Source: an uncultured Bacteroidales bacterium | GTDB taxonomy: Bacteria; Bacteroidota; Bacteroidia; Bacteroidales; UBA4417 | Direction: 5' to 3' | Length of the DNA: 6,240 nt | Assembly: GCA_937965665.1 (NCBI GenBank) | Contig: CALCJE010000418.1 | Coordinates: forward strand, 1-6,240 | In this document: one piece after another, positions 1 through 4,663 of the stretch | Numbering within the stretch: position 1 is the stretch's first letter | How the letters are laid out: every line of letters begins with the position of its first letter | The notes under the pieces: model-generated | Database searches by the model: none | What the model was told of the DNA's origin: nothing | What the model saw: only the letters and a program-made list of their open reading frames with translations | Program-made: the position numbers and the translations under genes

Positions 1-1
1 A

Positions 2-913
2 CGGAGCATTATTGTAGCGGCAACCTTTGGCCTGGTAACTACGGCATTTGTGATTTTAACCGGCGACGGATCAGCCCGCAACATGGCAAAATATCAGCCG
101 ATGAAGTTTGCCTCCATGGAAAACCTGTATGTAGGCGAGCAAAATGCGCCCCTGGTTGCTATTGGTATTTTGAAGGAAGATGTGAAAGACAGATCGCATA
201 AAAAACAGGATTTCCGATTTGAGATCGAAATTCCAAACATGCTTTCGTACATGGCATTTCTCGATCCCAACGCTTATGTACCGGGCATTAAAGATATAGT
301 TCATGGAAACCAGGAACGGAATATTTTATCTTTCAGCCAGAAGAGCGAGCTGGGCAAGATAGCCATTACTTCACTCGCTGAATATAAAGCGGCAAAAAAG
401 GCCGGCAACGACAGCCTGGCTAAAGTAGCTTTGGCCAATTTTGAAGCAAACTATAAATATTTCGGCTATGGATATTATGCCGGCCGCGATGTTCACGAAC
501 TGATTCCCAGCGTTCCTACCACCTTTTATTCCTTCCGCATCATGGTTGGGTTAGGATTTCATTTCGGGCTTTTATTCCTGGTTGTCTTAATGTTAACCTT
601 AAAGGATAAAATTGAAAAGAAACGATTTATACTGTACACCGCACTTTGGTCGATACCGCTGGCTTATATTGCATCCGAACTGGGTTGGGTAGTAGCCGAA
701 GTAGGACGGCAGCCCTGGGTGATACAGGATATTTTGCCTACCATTGCTGCTGTTTCGCAGCTTAAACCGGCCTCGGTACAGGTTACATTCTGGATGTTTT
801 TCGTCATTTTTACAGCCTTGCTGATTGCTGAAATTAAAATTATGACATCGCAAATCAAAAAAGGCCCTTCAGCCGAAGGCAACCCAACTGAACCGGAAAC
901 CGCTAAAAACTAA
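2..913 (+). CDS. cydA: Cytochrome bd ubiquinol oxidase subunit I, C-terminal part (5' truncated by window edge)
   Basis: This is the large subunit of cytochrome bd, a membrane quinol:O2 oxidoreductase that binds hemes b558, b595 and d. The frame is open from base 2, so the N-terminal part lies outside; 303 residues are visible against about 520 in the family. The missing part would carry the ligands matching E. coli His19 and His186. The visible part starts with a membrane helix and the quinol-binding Q-loop. MKFASME at 101-121 matches the E. coli Lys252/Glu257 segment. FRIMVG (Met codon 542-544) matches the Met393 ligand of heme b558. GWVVAEVGRQPW (codons 683-718) carries the equivalents of Trp441, Glu445 and Arg448. 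About 146 residues separate the Q-loop Lys from that Met, close to E. coli, so this is the long Q-loop type. Several hydrophobic helices follow. It sits 18 bases before cydB in one operon. The assignment is firm. Confidence 0.97.
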   Translation, partial: RSIIVAATFGLVTTAFVILTGDGSARNMAKYQPMKFASMENLYVGEQNAPLVAIGILKEDVKDRSHKKQDFRFEIEIPNMLSYMAFLDPNAYVPGIKDIVHGNQERNILSFSQKSELGKIAITSLAEYKAAKKAGNDSLAKVALANFEANYKYFGYGYYAGRDVHELIPSVPTTFYSFRIMVGLGFHFGLLFLVVLMLTLKDKIEKKRFILYTALWSIPLAYIASELGWVVAEVGRQPWVIQDILPTIAAVSQLKPASVQVTFWMFFVIFTALLIAEIKIMTSQIKKGPSAEGNPTEPETAKN

Positions 914-931
914 TTTTTAAAACCAAGCATC

Positions 932-2104
932 ATGTTCGAAGTATTTTCACATATCGCATTGCAGCATTACTGGTGGATTATCGTTTCGCTGCTGGGCGCC
1001 ATACTTGTTTTCCTTATGTTTGTGCAGGGTGGGCAAACGCTGATTTATACCATTGGCAAAACCAATGATGAACGTACCCTTTTGATTAACCTGCTGGGCC
1101 GTAAATGGGAATTTACCTTTACCACGCTGGTAACCTTTGGCGGCGCTTTTTTTGCATCCTTCCCTTTGTTTTACTCCACCAGTTTCGGTGGCGCTTACTG
1201 GGTATGGATCGTCATTTTGTTCGCTTTTATCATACAGGCGGTTTCGTACGAATACCGGAGCAAAGCCGGCAATTTTCTGGGTAAGCGCACCTATGAAACC
1301 TTTCTTTGGATCAACGGGCTGGTAGCTCCCTTGTTAATTGGAACAGCTGTGGCCACTTTCTTCTCAGGTTCGCAGTTTTCGGTTAATTTTATGAATATCA
1401 CCCGGCTTACCGGCGATAAAATGCCCATAATCTCCGAATGGACCGGCCCGGCGCATGGCCTTGAGGCAGCGCTTAGCCTGTATAACCTCTCACTCGGTCT
1501 TGCCGTTGTTTTTCTTTCGCGGGTGCTGGCCCTGCTTTATTTTATGAACCGGATTAAGCATGCCGAAATGATGGAACGCATTAAAAAACAACTGCTTATC
1601 AATGCCGTTCCTTTCGTGGTTTTCTTCCTCACTTTCGTGATCTGGACACTGCTGTCAGCCGGATTTGCTGTAAATCCCCAAACCGGTGAAGTATTTATGG
1701 AGCCCTACAAATACCTGCATAATCTCATACAGATGCCTGTGGTAGCCGTGCTTTTTGTTATCGGTGTTGCGCTTGTTTTGATTGGAATCATCCGGCCGAT
1801 TACCTGTTTCGAGAAATGCAGCACCAAAGGGATATGGGGTGCCGGCATCGGGACGGTGCTTACCGTGCTTGCCTTATTCATGCTGGCAGGATTTAACAAT
1901 ACGGCTTATTATCCTTCAACTTCCGATCTGCAAAGTTCGTTAACCATACAAAACAGCTCGTCGAGCCTGTACACGCTTACGGTGATGAGCTATGTTTCGT
2001 TGCTGGTTCCCTTTGTAATTGCCTACATCTGGGTGGCCTGGCGTTCCATCGACAACAAAAAAATAGATATGGAAGAACTAAAAAACGAAACACACGTTTA
2101 TTAA
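932..2104 (+). CDS. cydB: Cytochrome bd ubiquinol oxidase subunit II
   Basis: This is the second core subunit of cytochrome bd, a polytopic inner-membrane protein that pairs with CydA. Its 390 residues are close to the usual 380. Hydrophobic helices run throughout, for example 13-31, 62-80, 88-104, 185-205, 225-245, 268-287, 303-320 and 350-370. The segment GRKWEFTFTTLVTFGGAFFA (56-75) aligns with the E. coli HWDGNQVW region, with Glu60 where E. coli has Asp58. VQGGQ (31-35) replaces the Asp-containing DGFD stretch. AGFNNTAYYPSTSDLQSSLT (319-338) matches the conserved AGIAMFPFVMPS...SLT block, and the C-terminus KKIDMEELKNETHVY resembles E. coli ITKEDIERNTHSLY. The overall pattern is that of Bacteroidota CydB. 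The start follows an A-rich leader without a Shine-Dalgarno motif. A hairpin 17 bases past the stop separates it from a downstream microprotein gene. Confidence 0.97.
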   Translation: MFEVFSHIALQHYWWIIVSLLGAILVFLMFVQGGQTLIYTIGKTNDERTLLINLLGRKWEFTFTTLVTFGGAFFASFPLFYSTSFGGAYWVWIVILFAFIIQAVSYEYRSKAGNFLGKRTYETFLWINGLVAPLLIGTAVATFFSGSQFSVNFMNITRLTGDKMPIISEWTGPAHGLEAALSLYNLSLGLAVVFLSRVLALLYFMNRIKHAEMMERIKKQLLINAVPFVVFFLTFVIWTLLSAGFAVNPQTGEVFMEPYKYLHNLIQMPVVAVLFVIGVALVLIGIIRPITCFEKCSTKGIWGAGIGTVLTVLALFMLAGFNNTAYYPSTSDLQSSLTIQNSSSSLYTLTVMSYVSLLVPFVIAYIWVAWRSIDNKKIDMEELKNETHVY

Positions 2105-2121
2105 GAAATGCCAACAGGATA

Positions 2122-2153
2122 GGGAGTTTTAGATCGGTTCATCTGAAACTCCC
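2122..2153 (+). promoter_or_regulatory. Strong hairpin directly after cydB
   Basis: GGGAGTTT (2122-2129) pairs perfectly with AAACTCCC (2146-2153). Inside, AGAT (2131-2134) pairs with ATCT (2141-2144) across one T/G mismatch, leaving a six-base loop. No T-run follows (the next bases are C-rich), so it is not a canonical intrinsic terminator. It could protect the 3' end of the cydAB message or partly attenuate transcription into the downstream genes. The pairing is seen; the role is inferred. Confidence 0.6.
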
Positions 2154-2158
2154 CATTT

Positions 2159-2179
2159 CCGACATCCGACATCCCACAT
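2159..2179. repeat. Three tandem copies of a 7-base unit
   Basis: The unit CCGACAT occurs at 2159-2165 and 2166-2172. A third copy, with G changed to C (CCCACAT), is at 2173-2179. It lies in the non-coding gap between the post-cydB hairpin and the microprotein gene. It is too short to be a CRISPR or a transposon end and is most likely a small slippage-type repeat. No function is evident. Confidence 0.6.
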
Positions 2180-2217
2180 TATCTTCAATACCCAATCACC
2201 TAAAACCCTGAATCCCC

Positions 2218-2328
2218 ATGATTACTCAAATATTTTGGCTGTTAAGCTGGCCGCTGCTGATTGCTTTTTCTTTTTATGCGGTGAACTGGATGTTAAAACG
2301 TTTCGGGCAAAACAACCAGGTCAAATAA
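2218..2328 (+). CDS. Single-helix membrane microprotein downstream of cydB, candidate CydX-like subunit
   Basis: The 36-codon frame runs from ATG 2218 to TAA 2326-2328. An in-frame TGA at 2209-2211 precedes it, so this ATG is the only possible start. Residues about 4-26 form one hydrophobic, aromatic-rich segment (FWLLSWPLLIAFSFYAVNW). The tail MLKRFGQNNQVK is basic and polar, which suggests a cytoplasmic C-terminus. Length, the single helix, early tryptophans and position after cydB all resemble CydX/YbgT of Proteobacteria. CydX is about 37 residues, starts MWYFAWILG and stabilises the heme site of CydA. Sequence similarity is too weak to prove homology, so no symbol is given. No Shine-Dalgarno motif is visible, as is common in the phylum. 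The gene lies 113 bases after cydB and 42 bases before a methyltransferase gene. A chance frame cannot be excluded, but strong hydrophobicity plus context make a real gene more likely. Confidence 0.7.
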   Translation: MITQIFWLLSWPLLIAFSFYAVNWMLKRFGQNNQVK

Positions 2329-2370
2329 TTCCTGTTACAGGATATGAATTTCATTTTAAAAATATAAGCA

Positions 2371-2985
2371 ATGAGTGAATTTGATGCAAAAGCCCGCGAC
2401 TGGGATAAAAACCAGGGATACATTATCAGGTCCGAAGCTGTTGCCCAGGCCATGCTCAGCATGATACCGGTGCGACCCGGAATGAAAGCCCTTGAATATG
2501 GTTCGGGTACAGCGTTGCTGAGTTTTGCGCTCAAAGACCAGTTTTCGGAAATTACGCTCATGGATAACTCGCAACAAATGACCATTGTTGCCGGGGAAAA
2601 AATTGCCGCCAGCGAGATCAGGCATATGAAAACGCTGTTTTTTGATTTGGAACACCAGGATTTTGATGGAAGATTTGATATCATTTATTCGCAGTTGGTG
2701 ATGCACCATGTGGGCGATATCGATGCCATATTCGGGAAATTTTATAAGCTGATTACGCCCGGTGGTTACCTGGCGGTTGCTGACCTGTATTCCGAAGATG
2801 GTTCATTTCATGGCGAAGGCTTTCATGGGCATACCGGTTTCGATCCCGAAAACCTTGGACGCCGGTTGCAAACCACCGGTTTCGAAGATATTGAATACCA
2901 ACCCTGTTTTGTAATTAAAAAAACTGAAGAAGAAGGCAAAACCAGGGAATATCCCGTTTTCCTGCTTAAAGCCAGAAAATCCTGA
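2371..2985 (+). CDS. Class I SAM-dependent methyltransferase, substrate unknown
   Basis: The 204-residue soluble protein has a Rossmann-type methyltransferase fold. After an N-terminal FDAKARDWD segment (4-12), motif I is LEYGSGTALLS (41-51), the SAM-binding loop, in which the third Gly of the usual GxGxG is Ala47. Asp65 in ITLMD (61-65) is the likely acidic residue that contacts the SAM ribose. FDIIYSQLVMHH (102-113) is the motif IV region, and PGG (130-132) is the usual turn after the following helix. The family methylates small molecules, quinone precursors or proteins, and nothing here decides which. It begins 42 bases after the microprotein stop with no obvious promoter between, so it is probably cotranscribed with the cyd genes. 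A role in respiratory quinone methylation would be a guess. The start is the only ATG near the beginning of the conserved region. It ends before a terminator-like hairpin. Confidence 0.9.
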   Translation: MSEFDAKARDWDKNQGYIIRSEAVAQAMLSMIPVRPGMKALEYGSGTALLSFALKDQFSEITLMDNSQQMTIVAGEKIAASEIRHMKTLFFDLEHQDFDGRFDIIYSQLVMHHVGDIDAIFGKFYKLITPGGYLAVADLYSEDGSFHGEGFHGHTGFDPENLGRRLQTTGFEDIEYQPCFVIKKTEEEGKTREYPVFLLKARKS

Positions 2986-2991
2986 TGCGTT

Positions 2992-3047
2992 GGCTTTGCT
3001 TTATTTCCTGAAATATTGCAGGTAAAATAGCTGGCAAAGCCTTTATT
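2992..3047 (+). terminator. Probable terminator of the cyd-methyltransferase cluster
   Basis: GGCTTTGC (2992-2999) pairs perfectly with GCAAAGCC (3034-3041), and TTTATT (3042-3047) follows. Inside the long loop CCTG and CAGG can form a second short stem. It begins seven bases after the methyltransferase stop. The T-rich tail is interrupted by one A and the loop is long, so its strength is uncertain. Confidence 0.6.
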
Positions 3048-3309
3048 ACGCTTATCGGTTGCAGAAATGCACTTAAAAACCCTGCCGGGATGAAAAAAAT
3101 AAAAGAAATTCATCCGGAATGCACAATGATTTGTATAGTTTGTTATCTTAGCCTCAGATTTTAACAATCGGAAGGCTCTGTGCGGAATTAAACCTCAGGA
3201 TGAAGATTGAAAATTTGAAAACAACAGACAATTATTATTGTTACTATAAATACCGATTTGAAATTGCATTATAAAATACATTCACAACCAATTTAAAAAC
3301 AACCAAATT
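3048..3309 (+). other. Gene-free A/T-rich region upstream of the HU gene
   Basis: I find no credible gene on either strand here. Two inverted repeats are visible. CCGGGATGAA (3085-3094) pairs with TTCATCCGG (3109-3117) through a nine-pair stem with one bulged G and an A-rich 14-base loop. ACAAT (3228-3232) pairs with ATTGT (3237-3241) around TATT. A weak -7-like sequence, TATCTTAG (3144-3151), lacks a TTG at the right spacing, so the HU promoter is not identified. The last 25 bases before the HU start are A-rich with no Shine-Dalgarno motif, typical of well-expressed Bacteroidota genes. Confidence 0.5.
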
Positions 3310-3579
3310 ATGAACAAATCAGATTTAATTGATCACGTTGCAAAGGCAGCAGGTCTGTCGAAAGTTGATGCAAAAAAAGCCATCGAAAGCTATCACGAAG
3401 CAGTTGCTGAAACCTTAAAAGCAGGTAAAAGGGTTGAAATCGTGGGTTTTGGCTCATTTTCAGTTGCCAGCAGGGAAGCAAGAACCGGCCGCAATCCTAA
3501 AACCGGTGAAACTTTGCAGATTGCCGCTAAAAAAGTTGCCAAATTTAAAGCAGGTAAAGAATTAGCTAGCAAGCTATAG
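3310..3579 (+). CDS. HU-family nucleoid DNA-binding protein
   Basis: This is a histone-like protein that binds DNA as a dimer and bends it, helping compact the chromosome and assist replication and recombination. Its 89 residues are the standard HU length (about 90). MNKSDLIDHVAKAAGLSKVD (1-20) starts the dimerisation helices. VEIVGFGSFSV (42-52) is the conserved strand-turn motif. GRNPKTGE (60-67) is the tip of the DNA-binding arm, with intercalating Pro63. The C-terminal helix VAKFKAGKEL (76-85) is canonical and Lys-rich. It belongs to the HU class rather than IHF, although the two overlap in sequence. The upstream 5' region is A-rich and a strong intrinsic terminator lies 35 bases after the stop, so it is probably a single-gene transcript. 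Codon use rich in A/T-ending triplets (many AAA) suggests high expression. Confidence 0.97.
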   Translation: MNKSDLIDHVAKAAGLSKVDAKKAIESYHEAVAETLKAGKRVEIVGFGSFSVASREARTGRNPKTGETLQIAAKKVAKFKAGKELASKL

Positions 3580-3614
3580 TTTAAGCCGGCTGCCTTGCAG
3601 CTTCAAAATTTTAA

Positions 3615-3653
3615 AGCGCCCCTGGTATTGGTTACCCGGGGCGCTGTTTTTTT
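3615..3653 (+). terminator. Intrinsic terminator after the HU gene
   Basis: AGCGCCCC (3615-3622) pairs with GGGGCGCT (3638-3645). After a single T/C mismatch the stem continues as GGT/ACC around a seven-base loop. G and seven T residues (3647-3653) follow, the classic GC stem plus U-tract. A smaller hairpin, GCTGC-CTT-GCAGC (3589-3601), lies just upstream and may assist. Confidence 0.93.
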
Positions 3654-3713
3654 GGATGTACTGTTTTCTGGCAAGCAGGCTGCCTGTCCTGTTACAGCTA
3701 CACTCAATATGCA

Positions 3714-3741
3714 TTGCAATCAGCATAAATTGGTAATTTTG
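3714..3741 (+). promoter_or_regulatory. Bacteroidota-type promoter for the pseudouridine synthase gene
   Basis: TTG (3714-3716) is followed by 17 bases and then TAATTTTG (3734-3741). This exactly fits TTG-N17-23-TANNTTTG, the primary sigma consensus described for this phylum. It lies downstream of the HU terminator and upstream of the RluE-like gene. Transcription would begin a few bases after 3741, giving a leader of roughly 130 bases. Function is inferred from motif match and position. Confidence 0.65.
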
Positions 3742-3825
3742 CAGCTTGTTACCACGCACAAAGGCTTCATGTAGTTTTGCTTGTTGCTGATTTCCATCAC
3801 GGCAGGTTTATTATTGAGGCAATTT

Positions 3826-3848
3826 GCACCACTGTTATTCACTGGTGC
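3826..3848 (+). promoter_or_regulatory. Hairpin in the 5' leader of the RluE-like gene
   Basis: GCACCA (3826-3831) pairs with TGGTGC (3843-3848). Inside, after one C/C mismatch, TG pairs with CA around a TTATT loop. It lies between the promoter at 3714-3741 and the start codon at 3882. The rest of 3654-3881 holds no other recognisable element. A regulatory role is possible but unproven. Confidence 0.4.
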
Positions 3849-3881
3849 CTGGCCGGAATAAGCCTAACATTAATTTTACTT

Positions 3882-4490
3882 ATGACTGATCATCAACATT
3901 TTATCCATCATAAACCCTTTGGTTACCTGTGCCAGTTTGTATGTGAGCTGGCTAAGAAAAAACTGGTAGGTTCGCTTTACCCTTTCCCGGAAGGAACCAT
4001 GTCCATCGGCAGGCTCGACGAGCATAGCGAAGGCCTGTTGCTGCTTACAACCGACGGAAAAGTGAGTGAATTTATCCGCAGCCGCAAAATTGAAAAGGAA
4101 TATTACGCACAGGTCGACGGAATAATTACCGACGAAGCCATTGAAAAACTGCAGCAGGGCGTTGAAATTGGATTATTTAGCGAAAAATACCAGACACTGC
4201 CTTGTAAAGCCTTCAGGCTGGAGCACGACCCGGGGTTTGCCCCCCGCACAAAAAAAATCAGGGACGACCGGCATGGCCCTACCAGTTGGGTTTCGATTAC
4301 GGTTACCGAAGGAAAATACAGGCAGGTGCGAAAAATGACGGCTGCTGCTGGTTTCCCTACACTGCGATTAGTGAGGGTGCGTATCGGTAATATCCACCTT
4401 GGTGATCTGGCCCCCGGCGAAACCAGGCCTGTTGATAGGTTCGATGTGCCGGGAATTGAGGAAGTTAATACCATTGAAAACACGCTTTAG
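3882..4490 (+). CDS. RluE-like 23S rRNA pseudouridine synthase (RsuA/RluB/E/F family)
   Basis: The enzyme isomerises a specific uridine in ribosomal RNA to pseudouridine; E. coli RluE acts on U2457 of 23S rRNA. From ATG 3882 the protein has 202 residues, and the family without an S4 domain is about 200-220. HKPFGYLCQF (10-19) is the family's N-terminal motif. GRLDEHSEGLLLLT (43-56) is motif II, with catalytic Asp46. KEYYAQVDG (72-80) and PTSWVSITVTEGKYRQVRKM (133-152) are further conserved blocks. GFPTLRLVR (157-165) is the closing motif. No S4 RNA-binding domain precedes it, which favours RluE over RluB, RluF or RsuA. The same frame extends to an ATG at 3777, but those 35 residues are unlike the family, so 3882 is preferred. 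The exact target uridine is not provable from sequence alone. Confidence 0.93.
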   Translation: MTDHQHFIHHKPFGYLCQFVCELAKKKLVGSLYPFPEGTMSIGRLDEHSEGLLLLTTDGKVSEFIRSRKIEKEYYAQVDGIITDEAIEKLQQGVEIGLFSEKYQTLPCKAFRLEHDPGFAPRTKKIRDDRHGPTSWVSITVTEGKYRQVRKMTAAAGFPTLRLVRVRIGNIHLGDLAPGETRPVDRFDVPGIEEVNTIENTL

Positions 4491-4524
4491 GAAATAACCT
4501 GGCGCATCGACAGCGGCCGGCAAC

Positions 4525-4549
4525 GGGGCAAATATTGTTTATTTGCCTC
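4525..4549 (+). promoter_or_regulatory. Perfect inverted repeat, possible terminator or operator
   Basis: GGCAAATA (4527-4534) and TATTTGCC (4540-4547) form a perfect 8-base inverted repeat around TTGTT, extended by G-T and G-C pairs at 4525-4526 and 4548-4549. It begins 35 bases past the RluE-like stop. No T-tract follows, so it is at best a weak terminator. Its right arm contains the TTTG of the next promoter's -33 element, so it could equally be a protein-binding site. Confidence 0.55.
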
Positions 4550-4576
4550 AACAGGAGCTAAAAATTGGTAAATTTG
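4542..4576 (+). promoter_or_regulatory. Bacteroidota-type promoter for the large surface-protein gene
   Basis: TTTG (4542-4545) and TAAATTTG (4569-4576) match the -33 and TANNTTTG -7 elements with a 23-base spacer, the upper limit of the described range. The start codon at 4664 follows after roughly 80 bases of leader. The -7 region is nearly identical to that of the promoter at 3714-3741. Confidence 0.55.
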
Positions 4577-4663
4577 TACCTGCAGCCAATATTCTGCCGT
4601 AAGGTTTACACACAGTTTTATAAACTATGAACATTAACCGTGTAAAACCAGTTTCTCCTTCTT

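Noticed and set aside
2330..2342. Small hairpin TCCTG-TTA-CAGGA just after the microprotein stop
   Set aside because: It is only five pairs with no T-run after it, too weak to call a terminator; consistent with read-through into the methyltransferase gene.
2274..2684. 136-codon minus-strand frame (and a 117-codon one in 2356-2709)
   Set aside because: They lie antisense to the methyltransferase, whose motifs are clear, and have no recognisable features.
3130..3151. Possible HU promoter (TTTG at 3130-3133 and TATCTTAG at 3144-3151)
   Set aside because: The spacing is only 10 bases and the -7 element has a mismatch, so it does not fit the 17-23 base rule.
3574..3759. 61-codon minus-strand frame after the HU gene
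   Set aside because: It runs through the HU terminator and the downstream promoter and has low-complexity, non-protein-like content.
3777..3881. Upstream in-frame ATG that would lengthen the RluE-like protein by 35 residues
   Set aside because: The added residues are hydrophobic, overlap the leader hairpin and do not resemble the family, whose N-terminal motif begins right after the ATG at 3882.
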